DNA of 64,000 bases from Adineta steineri. Its lineage: Eukaryota; Rotifera; Eurotatoria; Adinetida; Adinetidae. The stretch spans positions 116,525 through 180,524 of the forward strand of contig CAJNOI010000134.1 of the NCBI GenBank assembly GCA_905250115.1, in the 5' to 3' direction. Below, in pieces: positions 11,267 through 23,316 of this stretch (the first letter of the stretch is position 1; each line of letters opens with the position of its first letter). The translations under genes were made by a program, and so were the position numbers. The notes beneath the pieces were generated by a model. That model was not told where the DNA came from. It searched no databases and worked only from the letters and a program-made list of their open reading frames with translations.

Positions 11267-11335
11267 TCGTGGGTGTGGATACTGTATTCACCTAGCACCC
11301 ACATCTACACACCCACACCCACCCTTTGCTTATTT
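11267..11335. repeat. G-rich/C-rich hairpin element
   Basis: The left arm CCTCGTGGGTGTGGATACTG faces a long C-rich arm (CTACACACCCACACCCACCC). It lies just beyond the GC-rich island. Confidence 0.65.
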
Positions 11336-11392
11336 TCAGGTATTTTATACTGCAAATATTTTTCAAATTAATTAGTAATGTTTTGTATATAA

Positions 11393-11470
11393 TGAGTGGT
11401 ATGAGTATACGCGCATGAGTAAAGATGTAAAAAGTATGGTCATATTTTATCTACACCCACACTCCGTCCA
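11393..11470. repeat. Possible degenerate hairpin element
   Basis: A weak left arm (TGAGTGGTATGAGTATACGC) is followed by a clear right arm (CTACACCCACACTCCGTCC). Pairing is imperfect. Confidence 0.35.
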
Positions 11471-12141
11471 TTTTTAGACTTCTGCTATTGTATATATTGA
11501 ATTTAGAGCTAAATCCATGCATCTTTTTCATGTCTCTTACAAAATACTTATTGCGCATACAGAAACAAAGAACGTGATTGAAAGTGAGTCCTAACAAAGC
11601 AGATTATTTAACACAGTCAAATAAAAAAAGACGTCAAACTAATGATGAATAATTCATTGACGTCAATCATTTATTGACGATGATAGTTGACATCTTATTC
11701 TTAGTTAAAACACGTCCGATGATTAATACAGATTTTGATCAATTCTCTTTTCTCTTTATCACGTTCTTCTTCAGTTAAATCAAAGATTTTCTACAAAATA
11801 ATTAAAAGAAAAGGATTGTGTTGAATTTAACTTAAATTCAGTGTTTTTTAATTTCGAAAAGAATGAAATTCAATGAAAAATATCAAATTAAATTATTAAT
11901 TTTGTTCATTAATTCAATCTAAAATCAATTTTTTATCTTACCTACGACGAACAAAATCTTCTTTAGAACACTATTTTTTCTCTTTGTGTGTGACGTTGGA
12001 AGAAATGAATGAGAGAAAAAGAGAGAGACATATAACTAGAGAGAACATCTAGAACGAGTGTCATTTTGTTTTCATCGAAAACAAAGAAGAAGATTATTTT
12101 ACTAGTTAACTAATTTATCAAAAAATAACTCTTGTTGAATG
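11471..12141. other. Upstream region of gene A
   Basis: No gene is seen. A perfect palindrome TTGACGTCAA at 11657-11666 contains a CRE-type TGACGTCA octamer, with a further GACGTCAA at about 11631 and TTGACG at about 11673. Any regulatory role for gene A, about 480 bp downstream, is conjecture. Confidence 0.3.
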
Positions 12142-14692
12142 ATGTGGAATATCTACATACTTATCATTATTCTTCTGTTCATTTTCAACAATGAAGCATC
12201 AGGTAAATACTTTTATTTATCATATACCAAAGATCAGCCATTGCACAAAAATAAAATTATTCGTTAAGGTCTTGAGCTAGGAATTAGATACAACAGAAAG
12301 GAAAGAAATCTATTTTATCATATCGCGTTATAACATATAGAAAAAGAGAATTAATTGACTTTTACAGATGAAATCAAAATTAAAAAAAAAAGAAAAGATG
12401 AACAAATTAATATAAATGAAAACAAAGTTGTGTGACATTATTTGACTATTTTGATTTGAGATAATATATAGATTCATTTATCCTATACAGATCACCGCAT
12501 CTCCATTATATAAAAAAATACTACGACTGATAAAATACTTATATTGTGTTTGATGTACTCACAGAATGTGAGTGTGCGTAAGAGTAAAGAAAAGACGAAT
12601 CCGCACCCACAAGCACACCCTATCTGAGAGAGAAAGTAATATTTCAAATTGTTTACTCTTATTTCCATATGATACAAAATTGAATCGACTTTCTTTTTCA
12701 TTAGTGAATACTTCATCAGTTGTTCAAACACTTTATGAATCGAAACTAACAAAGAACAGTTCAACGTATTTACCTGATTGTTCAGAGTCAAGTTCTTACT
12801 ACGAAGCAATACAAGTGAATGTTCGTAGAAGTGGTTTTTACACTTTCTTCAGCAACAGCAGTATGGACACGTACGGCTCTGTTTACAAAGAATATTTCAA
12901 TCCATCCAATCCAATGGAAAATCGACTCGTAGACGATGATGAAAGCGGCCAACAACATCAGTTTATATTCACAATTGCTCTTGAAACCAGTATCACATAT
13001 ATATTGATTGTGACAACGTCCAGTTCTAACCCAACAGGTGCATTCTCAATCTTTGTATCTGGTCCAGATAATGTTGATCTCAAGAATATTAGTAAGTGTT
13101 TGCACTACAACTATTAAATGAATATTAGTCAACGTTAGCATGAGTATTTAGTTGAGTTTGGTATATCCACAAATAAAAACTTCTTTTGTGAGATGACATT
13201 TGTACTATAAGAGGAAGGCTTTACACAAACAGCTACATCAAATCCAGCAAATAACAGAATATTATGAATAGCATCAGAAGAATTTCTCTTGAATTTGTGT
13301 TTGTTACAGTTTACTCCTAATCCGATGTGAATAATATACAAATCTGCGCAAATCGCTACTTTTCACCACGGAATGAAAAGACTACTAATTATTACAACAT
13401 GTCCTATCACTTAATGTTCCTATAATAAAAAAATATAAATATATTGTTACTTTTTATAAATCTAAAAAACATCTTTACGATTTTTCATATATAAAACATC
13501 AAGACGTTATCAATTTACGGAGTAAAGAAGTTACTTCAAATTCATTCGTGACATACAATAACGAGGATTCGAGTACAGAAAACTGTTTATAGATTCTATT
13601 CTTACTCTCCTTTTACTTCTTAATTATTCTATTGAGAGTAATATTATAAAGAACCGTTTCTTTAAATATGTAGACTCGAAATCATCCTGTTTTCTTTTAT
13701 ATTCAAGAGCTCGGAGAGATGAAGCATCATGTTCAGTCTTACTTTCGCAGGCGGAAGATTTCTCTTTCTTTAAACCAACCGATATGTACATATGAATCTT
13801 CATTACTTTCTTAATTTTATTTTCTAGGCTCTCCATCAATCATCCAAATACAATATTCATTAGCTATACAATCGAACTATTCATCAGAGCTGACAACGAG
13901 TAGTCAAACATATTCTCGAGATTGTCGAAAATCAAATTATCACTATCAAGCTATACGAATGAATGTAGTAGAAACTGGATACTATGCTCTGATTAGTAAC
14001 AGCAATATGAATACATTTGGTAATATTTACGAACATGATTTTAATCCAATGAATCCTTTCGAGAACCTACAGTCACAGAATTATCGAAGCTGTAGTTATC
14101 AAGATTTCAAGTTCATCGTTTATCTTCACAGTGGTCCTAAGTATATATTAGTGGTAACAACATCTTCTCCAAATATGACAGGAAAGTTTTCCATTTTAAC
14201 ATCTGGCCCAAATGTCATCACTCTTAATGCTTACAGTAAGTGTTTTGTATTATTTTGTAAATCATCTTGAGGATAGGTGGGTGTGGATGTATCTGAAATG
14301 TAATATTCGGATCCACACCCACCCTTATAAGATAGTCTTAACTTCTATTTTAAGTTGAATAATTGATTTGTTTATTCAGATATTTCGTCTGCATCTACAT
14401 CTAATTTTACAACTGTTTGCGGTAAGTAAAATATCATATCTGTATATAACATGAAATTAGTTGTAAATATTCTAAAAATATACATATTTATTTGTCTGAA
14501 CATTGTAATATTTCAAAGAGATAAGAATTGAGTTCGTTTTCTAAATAACTAGTTCTAATAAAAAAGTTGAAAAATTGATTTTGTCTTTTAGCAACACCAA
14601 AGAAATCATCATATGCTTGCATGACTTATTATCCTACATGGATGTTAATTATGATTTGTTCAATTATTAATTTGATGAAAAAACTCATATAA
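12142..14692 (+). CDS. Secreted/anchored protein with two repeated beta domains, no NHL module (gene A)
   Basis: Five exons, all joined in phase 1: 12142-12202, 12705-13091, 13828-14235, 14380-14421 and 14592-14692, giving 332 residues. Exon 1 is a signal peptide (MWNIYILIIILLFIFNNEAS). Exons 2 and 3 each encode one domain of about 130 residues with the pattern YYEAIQVNV..SGFYTF..S.MDTYGSVY...FNP..P.EN, then YILIVTTSS.N.TGAFSI..SGP. This pattern resembles bacterial PPC-type beta sandwiches, but that is only a resemblance. Exon 4 is Ser/Thr-rich. Exon 5 is a conserved tail (SSYACMTYYPTWMLIMICSI) ending in Lys-Lys, fitting a membrane or GPI anchor signal. Compared with B-D it lacks the NHL propeller and one beta domain; homology to B and D begins at the right edge of the hairpin in intron 1. 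Ligand unknown. Confidence 0.75.
12565..12620. repeat. Hairpin element in intron 1 of gene A, at a homology boundary
   Basis: The left arm is GAATGTGAGTGTGCGTAAGA and the right arm CGCACCCACAAGCACACCC. Directly to its right begins TATCTGAGAGAGAAAGTAA, shared with the corresponding introns of B (about 33165) and D (about 48861). To its left there is no similarity. Confidence 0.7.
14264..14330. repeat. Hairpin element in intron 3 of gene A
   Basis: The arms GGTGGGTGTGGAT and ATCCACACCCACC are a perfect 13-bp inverted repeat around a 20-bp loop. The same element, with the same loop start GTATCTGAAATG, is present at 49545-49602 in gene D. Confidence 0.85.
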
Positions 14693-14813
14693 ACTATTAT
14701 TTATTTTCAAATTTGCTTCATAATTCAGCTTATGTCATTTACCATTACTTTGTTTTTTATCTTATCAATAAACTCATATAATCGATTATTCTATAAGTTC
14801 AAAATTTAGCTGA

Positions 14814-14835
14814 ATCTTGAGGGTGGGTGGATGTT
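14814..14835 (+). repeat. Single G-rich arm downstream of gene A
   Basis: ATCTTGAGGGTGGGTGGATG without a right arm. Equivalent arms follow the stop codons of B (34505) and D (50101), so it predates their duplication. Confidence 0.6.
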
Positions 14836-14931
14836 TCTAAAATAAAACGAACTGTAAACTCATCTCGATAAGTATAGTAAAAATTCAGTTAGATTATTTT
14901 CTTTGCCTAAAGCGTTTATTTAATTGAAACT

Positions 14932-15444
14932 TTACAGGTCACAATAATAAGGGCGTTCATCGTCTTTATCAACGAAATCATTCTCACATTTTCCACGTAT
15001 TGGTGGCATCCATAAGTTTTCGTAAACGACAGGAACATCATGATCTCTTAATTTTTTCATTTGATCACCGCATCGCTCGAGTAAATCGTTGGGCGCTGGA
15101 TGAGCAGACCAGAATGGTGAATGATGAACAAATCGACCGAAAGTAACTTGCGAAAATGCTTCGTACATGCGTGTATTAATAATGTGCAAATGAAATGCTT
15201 TATCGATTTCATAAGGCGGTCCACAATCTGTCCATAGATTGTCACGAATTCCTGTATAGAAATTCTCCAATTCATAGACGAGTTCTTGAGCACGATCAGC
15301 TGAAATATCTTTGTATGTTTGTGGAAGTAACTCAATCAAGTAACTTCGGTCATCATCAGGGAGTGTGACCCTTTGACCAACGACTATAGATGTGATTAAG
15401 AACACAGACAAACTAAGAAACAAAAACATCATGTTTGCATACAT
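14932..15444 (-). CDS. Small secreted protein with HLHxxxTRxY motif
   Basis: A single exon of 170 residues from the Met at 15444; an earlier in-frame Met at 15480 is possible but makes the signal peptide less compact. The N-terminus MYANMMFLFLSLSVFLITSI reads as a cleavable signal peptide. The core contains DKAFHLHIINTRMYEAF followed by FGRFVHHSPFWSAHP. This recalls the histidine-rich core of glycine-rich-domain (DUF1399-like) proteins, where a similar WHxHxxDxxxY..FGxxxxH block occurs; the assignment is tentative. It has several Cys, as expected of a secreted protein, and ends CDL. It is convergent with gene A. Function unknown. Confidence 0.7.
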   Translation of the reverse strand: MYANMMFLFLSLSVFLITSIVVGQRVTLPDDDRSYLIELLPQTYKDISADRAQELVYELENFYTGIRDNLWTDCGPPYEIDKAFHLHIINTRMYEAFSQVTFGRFVHHSPFWSAHPAPNDLLERCGDQMKKLRDHDVPVVYENLWMPPIRGKCENDFVDKDDERPYYCDL

Positions 15445-15480
15445 TGTGATCGAGATTAAATGAGTATATATACGGCACAT

Positions 15481-15965
15481 TGTTTATCCTGTCGTCTTTT
15501 TTATACAAAACATTTTTTTTGTTCTGTTCTTCCTGTGACACATGTAAATATCGTATTCGATCACGGCATCACTAGTAATAACGAAGGATTAGAAAAGTAA
15601 AGAAGAAACGAAGCCTTTTTCAATCAGCAATTATCAATGTGAGTATCAGCAGATGACGCACAAATACACTAACCATTTTCTATTCGATTATTATTTTATA
15701 TTAGGTGTACCTAGCTGTCTTAAGTTGTCATCAGACAATTAAGATGGTAGAGATGATCTCGTTTTCATTGATTCCGGTTCACAAACTATACACCCTCAAG
15801 AACCGTTTTTCTTCATAGTACAGTGACATCTGATATGATAATATTATACACTATCGATTTCTTATTGGACATTGTAGACACAGAACAACTGATTTAATTC
15901 TTCTGTCTGTGTCTATTCATAGTTAATAGTACTAGATACATCAAATAATTCCAATAAACGATATC
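15481..15965. other. Intergenic between divergent genes
   Basis: It serves as upstream sequence for both the secreted-protein gene and the F-box gene. A single C-rich arm ACACCCTCAAGAACC lies at about 15790. Nothing else is seen. Confidence 0.5.
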
Positions 15966-18052
15966 ATGAATCAACATCGAACACATTTTGAAGATTTACC
16001 TAATGAACTTTTTGGTATAATTTTCGAATATCTTGCACCACATGATCTACTTCATGGATTTAAGAAACTCAATCGACGGTTTCAATCGATACTTATTCAA
16101 CAACCACTAAGTTTACCAAGCAATCGATCGATGAGTTATAAACTTTATTGTAATTATTTAATTAAAATTATTCTAAGATATATTTCACAAATTGTTTATC
16201 TTCATCTTTCTGAACGACGTGCTCCACATGCAGTTCAACAATTCATTGATAACGTACCATTAGACAGTCAGTTTTGGCCTGCATTAAAAGCAGTAACCAT
16301 TGAAGATGTTCCACGTGATGTCTTTGAAACACTTCTTGCTGATTGTTCATTCTTAGCGAACATTCAATCATTAACATTGGACAGTGGTTTTCAACTATAT
16401 CATTGTGATGAATACAATGAATGTGATGATTTTGGTGCTGTTATTCCAATTCTTAATTCTTTACCTGAATTACGTTCACTTTACTTACGAATTGTTAATC
16501 GACCGGTTATCTATGTTAATTCAACACCCAATGAACTTGCTTCTCGAATGGATATTCATCAACATCTACAAATACTTTCTATTAATGATTGTTCTAGAGA
16601 ATTACTAGTTGAACTCTTGAACAATGGCTATTTACCACAACTACGTCAATTACATGTTTCAATTACATGGTAAGTGTTTGCTTCTATAAAAAGTTTTCTT
16701 ATCTGCTGTAATTTACTTGTCACAAGCATAGTGATATGTCAATCGATCCACCAAATCCGATTCCATTGAAACAAGTTTTTGCGCCTGAATTACGTCAAGT
16801 GAACATAAAATTATTCACTGGTGTGACTTGGGTTTTAACTTTTTTCGAAGATCTTCAACGGCATAGTCAACTGGATTGTTTCAATTTATCAGGTCATGTA
16901 CGATTCACTAACAATAGTAGTTTTCCTCGAGTTGCGGCATTACAAAGATGGTTAACATTGACAAAATCAAATATATTTCAATTTCGAATGAAACTAAGTG
17001 CTGATTATAATCTTGGTGCTCAATCAGTTCTAGAAGATATCTGCGTTGAATATCGACGAGCGACTGGTGATGAATATTCAGCAGGATATGGAAATATAGA
17101 TATTCGTTATCCTGAAATGTCTTTTTCGTATCCACCAGTAAAGGATGAAAATATTTCCAATGAACCAGTAGTTATGAATGAAGGTGAAGGTAATTCAACC
17201 AGTAGTGATAATAGTATTTCGGATGAACCAGTAGTCATAGATGTAGATGAAAGTAATTCAACGACGAGTGATGAGTGGTTTCGAGGTGAACCATTGGATG
17301 AAAATATCAAAGAAGTAAACAGAGAAGTACACTAAACTTGAGAAAAAACTATTTTTATTTTTTTAGATGGAACTTTCTGAATGCGATTATGTCAATAATG
17401 GATTGTTCAAAGAATTACAAGAAATACCTTGTTGGCATCGTTTACAAAGAATTACGATCGATTATGAAGTTCCTATGAATGAAAAGTGAGTTATAAATAA
17501 TTTCTATTTGTTTCTACCTTAATTAATTGTAGTTATGTTTTTGGTAAGAAACTCACACGTTTAGCACATGTTATTCAATGTTCACCACAACTACGAGAAC
17601 TTTACATCGAACAAAATTTACAGTATGGTCGTGCTCTAGCATCAAATACAGAACTTGGTATTTTACTTGGCTGTAAACTGGAAGTCTTTTGTTATACTGT
17701 CAGTCATGACATTAGTTCACTTGGTGATCTTGCTCAAATTGTCGATACTCTTTTTAGTCATTCATCATCACCACCTTGTTTAAAAGAATTAATTTTAAAA
17801 GTCAATGGACATCCAAGTACTTGGCTTTCGACGAAACATTTAGTTCGATGGATCGCCAAACTCTTCAAACGTTTTCCTGTTTTAATTCATTTTACTTTAA
17901 ACTGTCAACCCCGTGAAGCCTATGAACATAATGAATATAGTTTATCAAAATTAGCTCCTAAATGGTTTGGTGTTTCTTTACTTAGTCGACGAATACGACC
18001 AGGTCAAATCGAATACAGACATAAACCATATTCACTTGATATTTGGTTGTAA
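15966..18052 (+). CDS. F-box protein
   Basis: Four exons: 15966-16669, 16732-17314, 17367-17485 and 17533-18052, with introns of 47-62 nt. The joined frame gives 641 residues. The N-terminus FEDLPNELFGIIFEYLAPHD is a textbook F-box start (LPNEL..I..YL...DL), which would bind Skp1 of an SCF ubiquitin ligase. The remainder has leucine-rich, LRR-like stretches (LPQLRQLHVSI; SPQLRELYIEQ; CLKELILKV) that could recognise a substrate. Residues of about 355-425 form an acidic Ser/Thr/Glu linker with a near repeat (SNEPVVMNEGEGNSTSSDN and SDEPVVIDVDESNSTTSDE). The donor at 17315 was chosen because it keeps phase 0 and avoids the stop at 17333. F-box families of this kind are abundant in bdelloids. Partner and target unknown. 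Confidence 0.88.
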
Positions 18053-18141
18053 ATCGTTTTTTTTAAAATAAAGATAATACATTCATATATAGCATATGAC
18101 ATAGGCATAGTAATTGTAATATACATTTCATGATTTTACTA

Positions 18142-18191
18142 TCTTGAGGGTGTAGGGTAAATAAGAAACAGACGCACACTCACACCCTCCG
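18142..18191. repeat. G-rich/C-rich hairpin element (short)
   Basis: The left arm is TCTTGAGGGTGTAGGGT and the right arm CACACTCACACCCTCCGA. At about 50 bp it is one of the shortest copies. It lies 90 bp after the F-box stop codon. Confidence 0.75.
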
Positions 18192-18307
18192 ACAGGTGAT
18201 AGTTGCTCTTTGATAGTAATAAAATGTCAATGAATCTATTTATTTCTGTATCTTGGATAAATATTTCGTTATCTTATTTACTTTGTTAGTGTTAGCTTGT
18301 TATGTAT

Positions 18308-18380
18308 TTTGGGTGTGGGATGAATGTGAGTAAAGAGGATACATATATCCACACCCACACCCACACCCTACACCCTCATG
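18308..18380. repeat. G-rich/C-rich hairpin element (long right arm)
   Basis: The left arm is TTTTGGGTGTGGGATGAATG. The right arm carries repeated CCACAC units followed by CCTACACCCTCATG, the closest local match to a run of telomere-type units. Confidence 0.75.
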
Positions 18381-21300
18381 ATTAATATATGAATAGAAAA
18401 TAAGAGAGATATTAGCCAACTCTCAAACATAAACATAATATGTGTAGTCAGATACGTTTCACCTTTTTCATCTTCCATGTAATGTCATTTACGAATGTTT
18501 TCTAATGTTGAAAGTACATTGTAGTATTTTGAGATTGAAATCATACCGAATGATTCAAATTTGTATCCTACTACAGATCTCATCAGACAGTCTCATTATT
18601 TGAAAATATATTTTCTACGACTGAAGATGTTCTGTACTCATTTAGATTCAATTAGAAGACAAAAATGATTTCACATAAAACGTGAAATAATTGTATATCT
18701 TCGAATTACTAGTCACTTATTTTATATTCGTACATGATCAGTCAACTTTTTTTCCTTGAAAGTTCATGGGAAAATCTATGCTCAATAGTTAACACCACCA
18801 AAACACATTGGTCTAATTATTTAAAACCATTCTCTTAGAAAAATGTATTTTATAAACGCAAAAGATTAACGTTTTTATTTGTGTGTTTAATCTACTTATA
18901 ATTTTAGTTGTATCAAAATTGAGAAAGCAAAGAGTTAATTTACCGTAAAAACAGCTTTTATAATGACATTATCGCACGTGTTTCTTTCGAGATGATACCT
19001 TTTTTTCGATGAGAAAAGAACTGTACTCTGTTTTGATGATATGATAATGAGAAAGAAGTTTTGAGAGTCTATATAAATAGATGAGTTTATTTATTTGAAT
19101 TAAATTTGATGATTTAACTGAAATATTTGTAAATATATCTTGTGTTATTTTCATATGATTAATTAAACCTAAATTAGAAAAAATCTGAAGAAATATTTTC
19201 GTTTGAGATGTATAATTTTGCAAAACTTTATTCTCGTCATTAAAACTAAGTTGATTAAAACTTCTTCAATAAATTCTATGTTGATTTTACTTTAAAATAC
19301 AAATTTAATCATCTGTTGCAAACTTTTGTTTTAATTATATTAAATAAATAAAATTAAATGAATTAAACAAGATCATTTATGATATATATTGTATTGAAAA
19401 AGAATTTCTAAGGAGATTTTAAACCTATTGAATATTTTGATGATTCACACAAATAAGTTTAAACTTCATTTCATATCTTTTTCGTTATTCAATCTAATTT
19501 AGAATACAAACATATGATATTTCCATTGTGAATATCAGTACGATAATTACGAAAAATATTCAATAATAAAATCGATTTGATTTCGGATTGTGAATATTTC
19601 CTTATCTATAAGATTAACACAATAGTTGCAAATAGAATCAAATTAATCAATTTTTATTTTTAATATTAATTATTATCTTTCTCATTCAAAATAATCTTAA
19701 TTGATATTTTAAAAAAGTTTCAATAATCAAAAAAATTAAATTGAAACAATTTTATTAATTATAAAAATTAGTTTTTGAATAATTTTGAGATTAACCAAAT
19801 ATGAGTATGTAAAATATTATTTTATTAGATTTATTTTTTGTCAAAAAGATTATTATTCTAAATGATAAAATATTTAATCTTAACATAATATAATTAGATT
19901 TATTTATTTATTCTCACACTTTTTCATCATTTATATTAAATATTTCACAATTTTTTTTTTTCTTTTCGCTTTAATTTAATTTACATAAATATGATTTTAT
20001 TAAGAAACTAGATTAGAAATAAATGACAAAAATTAATTATTATACATCGTTTTTTCTATAGAAAAAAAAATCTTTTTTACTCTATTTAATTTTTTATATA
20101 TTCAATCAATCAATTTGAATTACAAAAAGTTGTTTTATATAATTAATATTTCGTTATCGAATAATTTTGTAAATCATTTTTTAATAAATAATTATATTGA
20201 AATTTCATAATAATATCTTTCGGTAAATAGATGGAGCATTACGACGCTAATTATTATTATTTTTCTATCTCTGTATCTCTTGTTGTCGTTCTCCTTGATT
20301 ATTCGTTATGGTTCATTGATTTATGAATATATTCTTCATGTTATTTGCTTTCATTTCTTCTTACCAAATAAAACATATTTGTTAACTACTTCCTTCATAT
20401 ATCATTCAAGTATTACGATAGTCAGATTTGGTAAGTTGTTTATAATGGACTCTTATTCTGTAAGGTAGGCATCATCACTTAAATTGTCATCAAGAATGAA
20501 TGGTACAACAACTGTGAGAGTATCAAATAATCTATAATTCGAAATAAAGAGTTTAATAATGATTCTGTGCAAACTGATATGAATAAAGTATTTTTAAATG
20601 AATAGAAAATTAGAAAATCAAAATTCTGGAAATAGTTCTACCGAAAAAAATGAAGTAAACGTTTTAAATAAATAAAATATATTTATTTATAATTGAAAAC
20701 TATTTTTTCCTCAATGCATTTATTTTCTTAGAATAAAATATTTTAAAATCGATTTAATAATAATGAAGTTTATTTTTTATAAAAACCAACATCGTCTTAA
20801 CACTTTTTTTACACAAAAAAATGTTTTTTTCATAGTTTTATATTTGATTATTAATGGAGATTATATGATTAGTAAAGAGAATACTCCATTCGTAATTCAT
20901 TCCATCAAAAAAAACTCATTTATTCTTCAGAAGATGATTCAAGTAAATAAAATACATAAGTATTTTTCTTCTTTCTTTTATATGGAGAAATCGAATCAAT
21001 GTGTTAAATTATTTATCTGAGTTGAAAAATAACAATACTATTCAAAGTTATGAAATTTTGTATTATTCTACAAAGAAATCCTTCGATGTTGATAATAATT
21101 ATTAGTTAAAGAATGATAAAATATAGACCCCTGTTTTTGCTATTAATGCATATAGAGAGAGAAAGGTTACTTAAGCTTTCTCTCCAATATTGAAGTATCA
21201 TTATCACTACTTTTAGTATATCCTTTGTTTGAATAAATGCGAACTGTTCTCTTTTTATTTTCCTTACAAAAACCATGAAATCATTCTATAGTCATATGTC

Positions 21301-21789
21301 TGAGAAGAAAACAAAACATTGATTTTATCTTTCATTAAAAGTCAAACTTCGTATATATACATTATTGATAATCTCTAGTAGATTAATCTTATCAAGGTCT
21401 GCCATTTATTTCATTTTGTAATTATAAAAAAACAACAGAAAAGCAAAATATAGGTAGATGAATTATTTTTCGACTCGCGCTAATAACTGATAAAGGGCAG
21501 TTTCGTGAAAGATAATATCATTTGCTTTATGTGCTTCTTAGACGACTTAATAAAAAACAGGTTAAAACAAAAGACAATTCATTTTCTTCAATTAATGAAA
21601 ATATATTGTTCTTGCGTCCCTCAATTTGCATCAAACTGAGGTTAAAAAACTAACAAATGATACAATAATGGCAGAAATGTGACATCCTTTTTTTGACTGT
21701 CAGAAGTACAGAATTTATTCGATGATTACATATAGATCAAACAGATAACATCTAAAAACTCTACTCTGTTTTTAGTTTCTTGAATTAAG
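18381..21789. other. Long AT-rich gene-free stretch
   Basis: About 3.4 kb of very AT-rich sequence. Open frames at 18969-19223, 20280-20468 and 20763-21020 encode Ile/Lys/Phe-rich peptides with no domain and are expected by chance at this composition. No repeat family or RNA gene is recognised. Confidence 0.55.
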
Positions 21790-23316
21790 ATGGCCACTGC
21801 TCGTCTGCCAAATGATGACTTTTACAAAAACAATGATGATAAGTCTTTGGAAATATTCTCAATTATTTGGCTCGATGCAAATGTAGACGTTAAAGGCGCT
21901 CGAAACACAGAAGTAAAATTACGTTCGATTATTAATCATATCAAGAAATTTCAAGATGTAAAACAATGTCAACAATATATTAAACAAGCATCACAGAAAG
22001 ATCGGTTGGTAATTATTGTTAGTGGTCGATTAGGACTAGAAATAGTACCCTACATTCATCAACTTCGACAAGTTATATCAATTTATGTTTATTGTATGGA
22101 TAAGAAGAATAATGAGAAATGGGCTTACAAATTTTCAAAAGTAAAATTTTTCTAAAAGATGTTTATTTCATTTTATCACTTTTTCTACAGATAAAATCTG
22201 TTGTTGTTGATCTTGATGAGCTCGTCTCCCAAATCACAACAGATCATAAAATTCAGAAAAAGATAGAAGAACCATTATCAATTAATATTTTCTCAACAGG
22301 TATTAATGCAGGTAAATCAACAACAGGAGTTAATGGACAATTTGTTTTTTCTCAAATTCTTATTGACTGTCTTCTACAATTAAAATCAACTGAAATAGAC
22401 GAAAATGAACTTATTAAGCTTTGTGTAAATGAATATGAAGGAAATCATACCGAATTAAGTAATCTTCGTGAATTTCAAGAATACTATTTACCTGATAAAG
22501 TGTTATGGTGGTATACAAAAGAAACATTCTTCTACAAGGTTCTTAATGCAGCTTTACGTACACAAAATATTCATGTGATTTTTCTATTTCGATCGTTGAT
22601 TTATGATATTTATCGTCAGTTGCAAAAATATCAATGTAAGAAGTTTGTACGCGTTTATCGATGTCAGCTAATGTCGATCCATGAATTAAATAGCCTTAAA
22701 CAAGATATTGCGCAGTTCATTTCAGTAAATTCATTTTTCTCCACCACTGATGATCGTTCAACAGCTCTCTTTCTCCTTGGTGATCTAACTACGCAGATTG
22801 ATTCAGAACGAGTATTATTTGAAATTGATGCTGATCCGGAGATAGTCAATACAAAGCCATTTGCTAATGTTAGTGAACATAGTTATTTTCCAGTTGAATC
22901 AGAAGTTCTCTTTATGATTGGTTCTATTTTTCGTCTTAATAACATTAATCGTGATGATAATCAAATATGGATCATTAAAATGACTTTATGTGATGAAGAT
23001 GAACATGATTTGAAACAAGTTCTTATGTATATGAAACAACAGATTGAAAGTCGTGAAATGAATCTTCGAATATTAGGAAATTTATTATGGGAAATGGGTA
23101 AATTTGACTTAGCTGAAACATATTTTACTCGTTCATTGAAACAAATTCCATTGAATGATCCATTACATATCAGTTTATATGAAGACCTTGGTAAATTAGC
23201 GTCCCAGAGAGGTGATTATGATATGAGTATGAAATGGCGTCAAAAATTACTTACATTCAAAGGGAAAAATCCATTAGCTACCAATGTTAGTGTTAATAAA
23301 ACAAACAATTCTATCG
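21790..23316 (+). CDS. Arginine-specific mono-ADP-ribosyltransferase with TPR repeats
   Basis: Exon 1 is 21790-22140, then a 50-nt phase-0 intron; exon 2 is 22191-23316 and ends at a GT donor in phase 1, so the protein continues in an unassigned exon. Read alone it has about 492 residues. Residues 1-135 form a bdelloid-type alpha/beta N-terminal domain (IFSIIWLDANVD..RLVIIVSGRLG..IYVYCMD). The ART fold has the R-S-ExE triad: Arg in FVRVYRCQLM, the serine motif FISVNSFFSTT, and ESE in YFPVESEVLF. The ExE form is typical of NAD+:arginine ADP-ribosyltransferases. Then come one to two TPR units (LRILGNLLWEMGKFDLAETY; YEDLGKLASQRGDYDMSMKW). No signal peptide is seen, so action inside the cell is likely. 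The open frame past 23316 is intronic. The next in-phase acceptor found is that of the NHL exon at 26326. Confidence 0.88.

Noticed and set aside
22141-22190. Two overlapping open frames suggesting two genes at 21790-23402
   Set aside because: A 50-nt GT..AG intron joins them in frame into one ADP-ribosyltransferase.
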